The notes beneath the pieces were generated by a model that saw only the letters and a program-made list of their open reading frames with translations, had not been told where the DNA came from and did no database searches. A stretch of DNA of 64,000 nucleotides from contig NZ_SSSN01000001.1 of assembly GCF_004801905.1 (NCBI RefSeq), forward strand, positions 16,132 through 80,131. The letters run 5' to 3'. Shown here in pieces: positions 36,609 through 45,058 of this stretch; position 1 is the first letter of the stretch, and the number at the start of each line of letters is the position of its first letter. The position numbers were made by a program, and so were the translations under genes. This stretch comes from Orlajensenia flava (lineage in GTDB: Bacteria > Actinomycetota > Actinomycetes > Actinomycetales > Microbacteriaceae).

Positions 36609-37966
36609 GCGACCACAGCAACGATCCCGCTGCGCAGCCCGACGTCGAGCTCGAAGAGCCCGATGAACTGACCGGACCGCCGACGCCCGAGCGCGCCACT
36701 TCGGGCCCAACGACGCCTCCGGCGGCCCCCGTCTCCGGCGGTAAGCCGGCCGACGAGAACGGGCGCTGGTCGGGCGTGCTCCGCGAGATCGCCACCGGAA
36801 ACGCGATCATCTCGGTCCTGGCGGTGTTCCTGGCGCTCGTCGTCGGCGCCATCATGATCGCCTTCACCGACGAGAACGTGCAGAAGGCCGCGGGCTACTT
36901 CTTCGCTCGCCCCGGCGACACGGTCACCGCCGTCTGGAACTCGGTGTCCGGTGCATACTCGGCACTGTTCCAAGGTTCCATCTACAACTTCCGGCGCCCC
37001 GGATTCGCCAACGGCATCCGTCCCCTGCTCGATACCCTCACCTTCGCGACGCCCCTGATCGCGGCGGGCCTGGGTGTCGGACTCGCCTTCCGCGTCGGCA
37101 TGTTCAACATCGGTGGTCGCGGCCAGATGCTCATCGCCGCATCAGCCGCCGGCTGGGTGGGCTTCGGCTGGGATCTGCCCTGGGGCCTGCACATGCTGGT
37201 GGCCGTGCTCGCCGGAATGCTCGGCGGCGCGCTCTGGGCTGGCATCGCCGGTCTGCTCAAGGCGCGCACCGGAGCCCACGAGGTGATCGTCACGATCATG
37301 CTCAACTACGTCGCCTACTACCTGGTCTCGTTCATGCTGCGCACGCCCGGCCTGCTGCAGGCGCCCGGTTCGAACAACCCCAAGACCCCGGCGATGAAGC
37401 CGACCGCCGTGTTCCCCCTGCTGCTCGGCCCGCAGTACAGCCTGCACTTCGGCTTCATCCTCGCCATCGCGGCGACGATCCTGGTCTGGTGGATCCTCAG
37501 CCGCTCCAACCTCGGCTTCCAGTTCCGCGCCGTGGGCCTCAACCCGAACGCCGCACGTGTCGCGGGCATCAACGTGAGCCGCATGTACGTCTACGCGATG
37601 CTCATCTCGGGCGCGCTCGTCGGCCTCGCCGGCGTCTCGCAGGTGCTCGGGACGGTCACGACCGGATTCGGGTCGGGCATCGACGCCGGAATCGGGTTCG
37701 ACGCCATCACCGTGGCCCTCCTCGGCCGCTCCACGCCGTGGGGCATCTTCATCGCCGGCATCCTGTTCGGCGCCTTCAAGGCCGGCGGATTCTCCATGCA
37801 GGCAGCCCAGGGCGTTCCCATCGACATCATCCTCGTCGTCCAGTCGCTGATCGTGCTGTTCATCGCGGCGCCGCCGCTCGTGCGCGCGATCTTCCGCCTG
37901 CCCGACCCCTCGCATCCCCGTCGTCGAACGGTGCCGAACGTCACGAAGGAGGTGACGGTCAAGTGA
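36605..37966 (+). CDS. Nucleoside ABC importer permease 1
   Basis: 453 residues. A Pro/Glu-rich cytoplasmic N-terminus of about 60 residues precedes roughly nine membrane helices; family blocks are GVGLAFRVGMFNIGGRGQM, HEVIVTIMLNYVAYYLVSF and GLNPNAARVAGINV. This is the YufP/BmpB-type permease of BMP-dependent importers. The N-terminal extension is longer than in Bacillus homologues. GTG start overlaps the ATPase stop (GTGA), and its own stop overlaps the next GTG the same way. Confidence 0.92.
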   Translation: MSDHSNDPAAQPDVELEEPDELTGPPTPERATSGPTTPPAAPVSGGKPADENGRWSGVLREIATGNAIISVLAVFLALVVGAIMIAFTDENVQKAAGYFFARPGDTVTAVWNSVSGAYSALFQGSIYNFRRPGFANGIRPLLDTLTFATPLIAAGLGVGLAFRVGMFNIGGRGQMLIAASAAGWVGFGWDLPWGLHMLVAVLAGMLGGALWAGIAGLLKARTGAHEVIVTIMLNYVAYYLVSFMLRTPGLLQAPGSNNPKTPAMKPTAVFPLLLGPQYSLHFGFILAIAATILVWWILSRSNLGFQFRAVGLNPNAARVAGINVSRMYVYAMLISGALVGLAGVSQVLGTVTTGFGSGIDAGIGFDAITVALLGRSTPWGIFIAGILFGAFKAGGFSMQAAQGVPIDIILVVQSLIVLFIAAPPLVRAIFRLPDPSHPRRRTVPNVTKEVTVK

Positions 37967-39249
37967 GCATCGCCGCCCACCCCCACGCCCTCGACGAGCC
38001 CGTCGTGCTCGAGAAGACCGTCGTCGTCAGCTGGAAGGCGCCGATCGCCTACGCGGTCTTCACCGTGCTGCTCCTGCTGTTGGTGCTGTTCGGATCCCGC
38101 GACGCATCGACCACGTTCCGGCTCTCGGCCGCGACGGATGCCGTGAAGCTCGGCGACGTGACCGTTCCGGCGGTTCTCACGGGCTGGGTCACCGTCATCC
38201 TGCTGGCCATCCTCACCGTGTACAGCGTCATCCTCGTGCAGGCGAAGCGTCGCGTTCCGCTGTGGCTGACCGTCGTGTTCGCCCTCGTGTTCATGTTCGG
38301 CTTCCTCACCTGGGCGGCCGCGGGATCCACGATCCCCGTGACGGGCCTGTTGTTCGGTGCGGTCAGCCTCGCCGTCCCGCTGATCTACGGCTCCCTCGCG
38401 GGCGTCATCGGCGAGCGGGTCGGTGTGGTCAACATCGCCATCGAGGGTCAGCTGCTCGCCGGCGCGTTCTCGGCCGCCGTTGTGGCATCCATCACTCGTC
38501 AGCCCTGGCTCGGCCTCGTCGCCGCCATGATCGCCGGCGTTCTCGTCGCCTTCGTGCTCGCGGCGTTCTCCATCAAGTACTTCGTCGACCAGGTCATCGT
38601 CGGCGTCGTGCTGAACGTGCTCGTCGTCGGGCTCACCAGCTTCTTCTACTCGCAGGTGCTGGTGGCGAACGCGGCGACTCTCAACACCCCGCCGCGATTC
38701 GATCGCATCCCGCTGCCGCTGCTCAGCGACATCCCGATCATCGGACCCGTGCTGTTCCGGCAGACCGTCATCGTCTACCTGATGTACATCGCCGTGGCGC
38801 TGGTCTACATCGGGCTGTTCCACACCAAGTGGGGTCTCCGGCTCCGGGCTGTCGGCGAGCACCCCCAGGCGGCCGACACCGTCGGCATCAAGGTCAACCG
38901 CACGCGGTTCTGGAACGTCGCCCTCGCCGGTGCGATCGCCGGCCTCGGCGGGACCTTCTTCACCATCGGATCGGGCATCGCGTTCAACAAGGAGATGACG
39001 GCCGGCGCCGGCTACATCGCCCTCGCCGCGGTCATCTTCGGCCAGTGGGATCCGATCAAGGCCACGCTCGCCGCGCTGCTGTTCGGGTTCGCGTCGAACC
39101 TGCAGAACACCCTCAGCGTCATCGGATCGCCGGTTCCGAGCGAGTTCATGCTCATGCTGCCGTACGTCGTCACGATCCTCGCCGTCGCCGGTTTCGTCGG
39201 GAAGTCCCGGGCGCCGGCCGCATCCGGAAGGCCGTACATCAAGTCATGA
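37963..39249 (+). CDS. Nucleoside ABC importer permease 2
   Basis: 428 residues. An N-terminal section with about four hydrophobic segments precedes the conserved core: SLAGVIGERVGVVNIAIEGQ, VVLNVLVVGLTSFFYSQV, GLRLRAVGEHPQAADTVGI and AGAGYIALAAVIFGQWDP. This is the YufQ-type partner permease. Both ends show 4-nt overlaps (GTGA with permease 1, ATGA with cdd), so transport and cytidine deamination are translationally coupled. Confidence 0.92.
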   Translation: MSIAAHPHALDEPVVLEKTVVVSWKAPIAYAVFTVLLLLLVLFGSRDASTTFRLSAATDAVKLGDVTVPAVLTGWVTVILLAILTVYSVILVQAKRRVPLWLTVVFALVFMFGFLTWAAAGSTIPVTGLLFGAVSLAVPLIYGSLAGVIGERVGVVNIAIEGQLLAGAFSAAVVASITRQPWLGLVAAMIAGVLVAFVLAAFSIKYFVDQVIVGVVLNVLVVGLTSFFYSQVLVANAATLNTPPRFDRIPLPLLSDIPIIGPVLFRQTVIVYLMYIAVALVYIGLFHTKWGLRLRAVGEHPQAADTVGIKVNRTRFWNVALAGAIAGLGGTFFTIGSGIAFNKEMTAGAGYIALAAVIFGQWDPIKATLAALLFGFASNLQNTLSVIGSPVPSEFMLMLPYVVTILAVAGFVGKSRAPAASGRPYIKS

Positions 39250-39671
39250 GCGATCAGAACGAACCGAGCTCCGGCGACATCGACTGGGGTGCCCTGCGCG
39301 ACGCAGCCACCGAGGCGATGGGCAAGGCGTACGCGCCGTACTCGCGGTTCCCCGTCGGATGCGCCGCACTCGTCAACGATGGGCGCATCATCGCGGGCTG
39401 CAACGTCGAGAACGCGTCGTACGGCGTCACGCTGTGCGCCGAGTGCGCCCTGGTGTCGGGCCTGCACATGTCGGGCGGCGGCCAGCTGGTGGCCTTCACG
39501 TGCGTCGATGGGCACGGCAACACCCTGATGCCGTGCGGTCGCTGCCGCCAGCTGCTGTACGAGCACGCCCTTCCGGGCATGCTGCTCGAGACCGTCTCGG
39601 GCATCCGCACCATCGATGAGGTGCTGCCCGACGCGTTCGGCCCCCGCCAGCTCGCCGACTACGGCGTCTGA
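39246..39671 (+). CDS. cdd: Cytidine deaminase
   Basis: 141 residues, homotetrameric-type length. Zinc ligands and catalytic Glu are in LCAECALV (Cys64, Glu66) and PCGRCRQLL (Cys97, Cys100); AYAPYSRFPVGCA and CNVENASYG are the substrate blocks. It converts (deoxy)cytidine to (deoxy)uridine. Its ATG overlaps the permease stop, placing it in the importer operon; deoA follows after 58 nt. Confidence 0.96.
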   Translation: MSDQNEPSSGDIDWGALRDAATEAMGKAYAPYSRFPVGCAALVNDGRIIAGCNVENASYGVTLCAECALVSGLHMSGGGQLVAFTCVDGHGNTLMPCGRCRQLLYEHALPGMLLETVSGIRTIDEVLPDAFGPRQLADYGV

Positions 39672-39729
39672 GGAGCGCCGGGCGGCGGCCGCGACCACTC
39701 CATCGATTCACCCGCAGTGAGGAACCACC

Positions 39730-41028
39730 ATGGCCGTTGAGGCATTCGACGTCGTCGACCTGATCCGCGTGAAGCGCGATCGTGGCGAGCTGAGCACCGA
39801 GCAGATCGACTGGCTGATCGACGCATACACACGCGGTTACGTCGCCGACGAGCAGATGTCGGCCATGACGATGGCGATCTTCCTCAATGGCATGGAGCGG
39901 CGCGAGATCCGCGATCTCACCATGGCCATGATCGCCAGCGGTGAGCGGATGAGCTTCGCCGGCCTCGGCAAGCCCACGAGCGACAAGCACTCCACGGGTG
40001 GCGTGGGCGACAAGATCACCCTGCCGCTCATGCCGCTCGTCGCCGTGTTCGGCGTGGCCGTTCCGCAACTCTCCGGTCGCGGCCTCGGCCACACCGGCGG
40101 AACGCTCGACAAGCTCGAGTCCATCCCCGGCTGGCGGGCATCACTCAGCCCCGAGGAGATGTTCGACCAGCTGCGCGATGTCGGCGGCGTCATCTGCGCG
40201 GCCGGCAGCGGTCTCGCCCCCGCGGACGGCAAGCTCTACGCGCTCCGCGACATCACCGGGACGGTCGAGGCCATCCCGCTGATCGCCTCATCGATCATGT
40301 CGAAGAAGATCGCCGAGGGCACCGGCGCGCTCGTGCTCGACGTGAAGTTCGGTTCCGGCGCGTTCCTGCAGGACATCGAGCGTTCGCGGGAGCTCGCGCG
40401 CACGATGGTGGAGCTCGGGACGGATGCCGGTGTCGCCACCTCTGCGTTGCTGACCAACATGAACGTGCCCCTCGGCCTCGCCATCGGCAACGCCAACGAG
40501 GTACGAGAGTCGGTGGAGGTTCTCGGGGGCGGCGGTCCGTCCGACGTGCGGGCGCTGACCATCGCGTTGGCGCGCGAGATGCTCACGCTGGCCGGAAAGC
40601 CCGACGTCGATGTGGAGGCGGCGCTGGATGACGGGCGTGCCATGGACAAGTGGCGCGAGGTCATCCGCGCCCAAGGCGGAGATCCCGACGCTGCGCTGCC
40701 GGTCGCGAAGGAGACCCACGTTGTGGCGGCCGAGCGCGATGGGGTCCTGGTCGAGCAGCAGGCGCTTCCGTTCGGCATCGCGGCGTGGCGTCTGGGTGCC
40801 GGTCGGGCCCGCAAGCAGGACCCCGTGCAGCACGCAGCGGGCATCGACCTGCACGCCAAGCCGGGCGACGCCGTCACGGCCGGTCAGCCCCTGTTCACGT
40901 TGAGTGCGGACGAGCCCGAGCGCTTCGTGCGGGCACTGGAAGCACTCGAGGGTTCCTACCGCGTCGGTGATGCGGGCGAGCCGGTTCAGGATGGCGGTCC
41001 GCTCATCGCCGACCGCATCACCGCCTGA
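39730..41028 (+). CDS. deoA: Thymidine / pyrimidine-nucleoside phosphorylase
   Basis: 432 residues. The phosphate and substrate blocks KHSTGGVGDKITLPL and SGRGLGHTGGTLDKLESIPG (the family signature) are intact, and the C-terminal domain is complete. It splits thymidine or uridine into base and (deoxy)ribose 1-phosphate. ATG 39730 follows GAGGA. Last gene of the importer operon before the repeat-filled gap. Whether it is thymidine-specific or a broader Pdp cannot be read off. Confidence 0.94.
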   Translation: MAVEAFDVVDLIRVKRDRGELSTEQIDWLIDAYTRGYVADEQMSAMTMAIFLNGMERREIRDLTMAMIASGERMSFAGLGKPTSDKHSTGGVGDKITLPLMPLVAVFGVAVPQLSGRGLGHTGGTLDKLESIPGWRASLSPEEMFDQLRDVGGVICAAGSGLAPADGKLYALRDITGTVEAIPLIASSIMSKKIAEGTGALVLDVKFGSGAFLQDIERSRELARTMVELGTDAGVATSALLTNMNVPLGLAIGNANEVRESVEVLGGGGPSDVRALTIALAREMLTLAGKPDVDVEAALDDGRAMDKWREVIRAQGGDPDAALPVAKETHVVAAERDGVLVEQQALPFGIAAWRLGAGRARKQDPVQHAAGIDLHAKPGDAVTAGQPLFTLSADEPERFVRALEALEGSYRVGDAGEPVQDGGPLIADRITA

Positions 41029-41061
41029 CGCTGCTCGCCCACCCCGCCCGCCGCGCCGGCG

Positions 41062-41376
41062 GTGCCATAACGCGCATCCGCTGGTCCGCGCGGTGCCATA
41101 ACGCGCATCCGCTCCCGCTGACAGCGCACCGCGGGAGCCGTCACGGTGCCATCGGTGCGATAACGCGCATCCGCTCACCGGGAAGTGCCATAACGCGCAT
41201 CCGCTCGTGCTGATAGCGTCGCGGCGTGAGACGTCACCGTGCCGTCGGTGCGATAACGCGCATCCGCTCACCGAGAAGTGCCATAACGCGCATGGCTCGA
41301 CCCGACGCGCGCAGCCCGCTCGGCGAAAGTGCCATAACGCCCATCCTTTGGTCGGCGCGGTGCCATAACGCGCCTC
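41062..41376. repeat. Eight-copy phased repeat in a 416-bp gene-free gap
   Basis: Eight copies of GTGCSATAACGCGCATCC (last three degenerate at the 3' end) start at 41062, 41093, 41155, 41185, 41248, 41278, 41329 and 41360. Successive spacings are 31, 62, 30, 63, 30, 51 and 31 bp, mostly one or two units of about 31 bp (three helical turns). Copies 3-4 and 5-6 also share flanking bases, giving a 93-bp higher-order period. It fills the gap between deoA and add (41029-41444), where no gene is supported. Not a CRISPR: no constant spacers and no cas genes. Confidence 0.85.
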
Positions 41377-41431
41377 GGCACGCGCACGGAAGTCGCCCAC
41401 AACGGGGTGACCGGCGAGAGGGCCGCGCCGA

Positions 41432-41437
41432 TACGCT
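41432..41437 (+). promoter_or_regulatory. add -10 box (leaderless)
   Basis: TACGCT ends 7 nt before the GTG at 41445, just downstream of the repeat array. Confidence 0.5.
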
Positions 41438-41444
41438 GGATGAC

Positions 41445-42566
41445 GTGAACACGATTCCGACGGAGTACCTGCTTCCCGGTGGGCGCACGAGCATCAACGC
41501 CCTCCCCAAGATCTCGCTGCATGACCACCTCGACGGCGGCCTGCGCCCGCAGACCATCATCGAGCTGGCCGATGCGATCGATCTCGATCTGCCTGAGACG
41601 GATGCCGCGGCGCTCGCCGGTTGGTTCGCCGACCAGTCCGACTCGGGTTCGCTCGTCGAGTACCTCAAGACCTTCGACATCACCACCGCCGTAATGCAGA
41701 CGACCGAGGGACTCGAGCGGGTCGCGCGCGAGTTCGTGCAGGATCTGGCGGCGGATGGCGTGATCTACGGCGAGATCCGCTGGGCGCCCGAGCAGCACCT
41801 CGCCAGGGGACTCACCCTCGACCAGACCGTCGAGGCCGTGCAGACGGGCATCGAGCAGGGGATCGACGACGTCGCTTCGTCGGGCGCCCGCATCCGCATC
41901 GGCCAGCTCGTGACGGCGATGCGGCACGCCGATCGTGGCATGGAGATCGCCGAACTCGCCGTCCGGCACCGCGACCGTGGCGTCGTCGGCTTCGACATCG
42001 CCGGTGCAGAACTGGGCTTCCCCGCCCGCAATCACCTGAGCGCCTTCGACTACCTGGCCACCGAGTACCTGCCCGTCACGGTGCACGCCGGCGAGGCCGA
42101 CGGCATCGACAGTATCCGCGGTGCCCTGTTCGACGGCCGCGCGCTCCGATTGGGGCACGGTGTTCGCTTGGCGGAGGACATCTCGGTCGAGCGCGAGGAC
42201 GACTCCAACACCTACGTCACGCTCGGACCTGTCGCTCAATGGGTGCGGGACCGCGAGGTGGCCCTCGAGCTCGCGCCGTCGTCGAACCTGCAGACCGGTG
42301 CGATCGCGCAGTGGGGCGACGAGCTGGTCGACCATCCGTTCGACCTGCTCTACCAGCTCGACTTCCGCGTCACCGTGAACACCGACAACCGGCTGATGAG
42401 CCAAACCTCCATCTCGCGCGAACTCGCGTTGCTGGCCGACGCGTTCTCCTACGACCTCGACGACTTCGAGGTGTTCCAGTTGAACGCCGCATCCGCCGCC
42501 TTCCTCTCACTCGAGGAGCGCGACGAGCTGATCGACGCGATCAGCTCGGGGTTCGACCAGGCCTGA
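41445..42566 (+). CDS. add: Adenosine deaminase
   Basis: 373 residues. Metal ligands His26 and His28 in SLHDHLDGGLRP, the HAGE motif in VTVHAGEADG, the RLGHGVRL block and TVNTDNRLMS are all present. It converts (deoxy)adenosine to (deoxy)inosine. GTG 41445 is chosen from the -10 spacing and because the frame further upstream runs through the repeat array and is not family-like. The PTS EIIA gene follows after 44 nt. Confidence 0.95.
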   Translation: MNTIPTEYLLPGGRTSINALPKISLHDHLDGGLRPQTIIELADAIDLDLPETDAAALAGWFADQSDSGSLVEYLKTFDITTAVMQTTEGLERVAREFVQDLAADGVIYGEIRWAPEQHLARGLTLDQTVEAVQTGIEQGIDDVASSGARIRIGQLVTAMRHADRGMEIAELAVRHRDRGVVGFDIAGAELGFPARNHLSAFDYLATEYLPVTVHAGEADGIDSIRGALFDGRALRLGHGVRLAEDISVEREDDSNTYVTLGPVAQWVRDREVALELAPSSNLQTGAIAQWGDELVDHPFDLLYQLDFRVTVNTDNRLMSQTSISRELALLADAFSYDLDDFEVFQLNAASAAFLSLEERDELIDAISSGFDQA

Positions 42567-42610
42567 CCGCCTACGGCCAACCAGCCCACTATCAATCCGA
42601 GAGGTCGTCC

Positions 42611-43054
42611 GTGCTCCCGCCGCTGCCCGACCGGGCGATCCACATCGACGCAGAGGTCGCCGACTGGCGCGGCGCCGTGCGCGCGAGCGGTCACGCGCTC
42701 GAGCGCTCGGGAGCGACGACCGCGGCCTACACCGAACGGATGGTCGGCGTGATCGACACGTTCGGCGCCTACGTGGTCGTGGCTCCGGGACTGGCGCTGG
42801 CACATGCCCGTCCGGGACGGGACGTGAAGCGAGACGGCCTCAGCGTCATCACCCTCGCCGAACCCGTCTCGTTCGGGCACCCGCACAACGATCCCGTCAG
42901 CGTCGTGGTGGGACTTGCTGTCACCACAGCCGACGAGCACGTCGGCCTGGTCGCCGAACTGGCCAACATCTTCAACGACGCGAGCGTCATCCCGGCGCTC
43001 GCCGGCGCCGAGAGCCCGAGTGCCATCCGCGAGATCCTGGGGGCGACAGCGTGA
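42611..43054 (+). CDS. PTS EIIA component (mannitol/ascorbate type)
   Basis: 147 residues. The PTS_EIIA_2 signature VVVAPGLALAHARPGRDV carries the phosphorylation site His65, and VSFGHPHNDPVSVVVGLA follows as in fructose, mannitol and ascorbate EIIA proteins. It accepts phosphate from HPr-His and passes it to EIIB, whose gene overlaps by 4 nt. No EIIC membrane gene is next to it; the gene after EIIB is on the other strand. GTG 42611 is the best start (MLPPLPDRAIHIDA). Confidence 0.88.
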   Translation: MLPPLPDRAIHIDAEVADWRGAVRASGHALERSGATTAAYTERMVGVIDTFGAYVVVAPGLALAHARPGRDVKRDGLSVITLAEPVSFGHPHNDPVSVVVGLAVTTADEHVGLVAELANIFNDASVIPALAGAESPSAIREILGATA

Positions 43055-43323
43055 AGATCGTGGCCATCTGCGGCGTGGGCATCGGAACGGCCGCCATCCT
43101 CAAGCTCAACGCGGAGCGGGCACTGGACCGCATCGGTGTCGACGCCGACGTCACGGCCTCGGATGTCGCGGGTGTGGCCGCCGCGGCGGCCGACGCCCAG
43201 GTGATCCTCACGTCTCCCGAACTGGTCGATCACATCGGCGCGACCAACGCCGACGTCGTCGTCATCCAGAACTACTTCGACCTCGAGGAGATCTCCGCGA
43301 AACTCGAGGTCGCCGTCGGCTGA
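43051..43323 (+). CDS. PTS EIIB component (ascorbate/galactitol type)
   Basis: 90 residues. The P-loop-like AICGVGIGTA near the start carries Cys7, the phosphate acceptor of SgaB/UlaB/GatB-type EIIB proteins; the C-terminal half (VILTSPELVDHIG, ADVVVIQNYFDLEEI) fits the family fold. GTG 43051 overlaps the EIIA stop (GTGA). Without an EIIC nearby its target is unknown: a distant permease, or regulation of another protein. Confidence 0.88.
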   Translation: MKIVAICGVGIGTAAILKLNAERALDRIGVDADVTASDVAGVAAAAADAQVILTSPELVDHIGATNADVVVIQNYFDLEEISAKLEVAVG

Positions 43324-43330
43324 TCGCTTG

Positions 43331-45049
43331 CTACTCCGATGGTTCGGAGCGCGCCCGCAGCAACTCGCGCATGCCCGCGTCGATCGTGGCGACCGCGGCA
43401 TCGGCGGCGGCGATCCGTTCGGTGACCGTTCCGTCCTCGCTCGAGGCGTCGATGTACACCTTGAGCTTCGGCTCGGTGCCGCTCGGACGGATCATCACGC
43501 GCGACCCGTCATCCAGCCAGACCCGCAGCACATCGCTCGGCGGAAGCGATCCGAACCCGTGCGAGAGGTCGTCGACCCGATCCACCCGGATGCCCCCGAT
43601 ATGAGAGGGCGCATCGTCGCGCAGACTCCGCATGAGCCGGGCGATGTCGTCGAGATCGGTCACCCGCACCGAGATCTGGCTCGAGGCGAACGCCCCGAAC
43701 GTCTCCGCGAAGCGCTCGAGGTGCCGACGGATGTCGCTGCCATCCGCCTTCAGCTCGCTCGCAAGCGAGAGGAAGGCCAACGCCGCCGAGATGCCGTCCT
43801 TGTCGCGCACCGTCTCGGGATTGACCAGAAACCCCAGCGCCTCCTCGAACCCGAACACCAGGCCCGGCGCGCGCGAGATCCACTTGAAGCCGGTGAGCGT
43901 GTTCGAGAAGTCCAGTCCGTAGTGCCGGGCGATCGCCGCCAACCCCGGTGACGACACGATCGAGCACGCGAGGGTACCTTCAGACGGATGCCGTCCGTGC
44001 GCGTTCGCCTCGGCCGCCCGCCATCCGAGCAGCAGTCCCACCTCGTTGCCGCTGAGACGTCGGTAACCGTCGACGGCCGCGGCATCCGGAATCCCGATGG
44101 CGAGCCGATCGGCGTCGGGATCGTTGGCGATGACCAGTTCGGCCTCCCGCGCACGTGCCTCAGCGAACGCGAGGTCCATCGCGCCCGGCTCCTCGGGATT
44201 GGGGAACGCGACGGTGGGGAACGCGGCATCCGGCTCGATCTGCGCGGTGACGACGTGCGGCTCATCGAAGCCGGCCTCGGCGATCACGGCCGAGTACGTC
44301 TCCCATCCGACGCCGTGCATCGCGGTGTAGACGGTGTTCACCTGAGCGCGCACCGGACGGGCGACCGCCGCGGTGACGCCGATGTAGGCCTCGACGACCG
44401 ACTCGGGGGCGGTCTCGGGCTCCGATCGCGGCAGATCGAGCACACTGACGGTCGATGCGACGGAGAGGATCTCCTGTGCGATCTCCGCGTCGGCGGGAGA
44501 CACGATCTGCGAGCCGTGATTCCGGCCGCCCAGATAGACCTTGTAGCCGTTGTCGTGGGGCGGATTGTGCGATGCGGTGACCATGACGCCGGCGCTGGCA
44601 TCGAGGTGCCGGACCGCGAACGCGAGCACGGGTGTCGGCAGCAGGCGGGGGAGCAGGATGGCACGGATGCCGGCGCCCGCCATGATCTCGGCCGAGTCCT
44701 GGGCGAAGACCTGCGAGTTCTTGCGACCGTCGTAGCCGATGACGACGGACGGCTTCGATCCGATCGGCGCGTGGTTCGTGAGGTACGCGGCCAAGCCGGC
44801 GGCGGCCTGCCCGACGAGCACGCGGTTCATGCGATTGGAACCGGCGGCGATCGCCCCCCGCAGGCCGGCCGTGCCGAACGCGAGACGCTGATCGAACCGG
44901 TCGTGCAGGTCGGCGAGCGCATCCTCATCCCCGCCCCCCACGGCATCGATGACGCCCTGCAGTTCTGTGCGGGTCTCGGGATCGGGGTCCTGGGCCAGCC
45001 ACGCCTCGGCGCGCGCGAGAACGCGGGTGGTCGCATCCGTATCGGTCAT
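43331..45049 (-). CDS. Phosphosugar mutase (phosphoglucomutase / phosphopentomutase, PGM2-like)
   Basis: 572 residues, the longer PGM2-like class. The phosphoserine loop is TASHNPPHDNGYKVY, the metal loop NDPDADRLAIG, the sugar-specificity loop GFEEALGF and the phosphate-binding loop IRPSGTEPKLKVY. It interconverts 1- and 6- (or 5-) phosphosugars. Next to nucleoside phosphorylases on both sides, conversion of ribose or deoxyribose 1-phosphate to the 5-phosphate is plausible, though glucose phosphate is equally possible. It follows punA by 9 nt and is convergent with EIIB at 7 nt. Confidence 0.88.
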   Translation of the reverse strand: MTDTDATTRVLARAEAWLAQDPDPETRTELQGVIDAVGGGDEDALADLHDRFDQRLAFGTAGLRGAIAAGSNRMNRVLVGQAAAGLAAYLTNHAPIGSKPSVVIGYDGRKNSQVFAQDSAEIMAGAGIRAILLPRLLPTPVLAFAVRHLDASAGVMVTASHNPPHDNGYKVYLGGRNHGSQIVSPADAEIAQEILSVASTVSVLDLPRSEPETAPESVVEAYIGVTAAVARPVRAQVNTVYTAMHGVGWETYSAVIAEAGFDEPHVVTAQIEPDAAFPTVAFPNPEEPGAMDLAFAEARAREAELVIANDPDADRLAIGIPDAAAVDGYRRLSGNEVGLLLGWRAAEANAHGRHPSEGTLACSIVSSPGLAAIARHYGLDFSNTLTGFKWISRAPGLVFGFEEALGFLVNPETVRDKDGISAALAFLSLASELKADGSDIRRHLERFAETFGAFASSQISVRVTDLDDIARLMRSLRDDAPSHIGGIRVDRVDDLSHGFGSLPPSDVLRVWLDDGSRVMIRPSGTEPKLKVYIDASSEDGTVTERIAAADAAVATIDAGMRELLRARSEPSE

Positions 45050-45058
45050 CGCGTCGCC

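Noticed and set aside
41062-41376. Possible CRISPR array
   Set aside because: Units are 18-21 bp, spacings alternate between about 10 and 42 bp of intervening sequence, some intervening sequence is itself repeated, and no cas gene is present.
40288-41400. Long minus-strand open frame with repeated CALWHF-like peptides
   Set aside because: It is antisense to deoA and the peptide repeats are only the translated non-coding repeat at 41062-41376; no ribosome site or family similarity.
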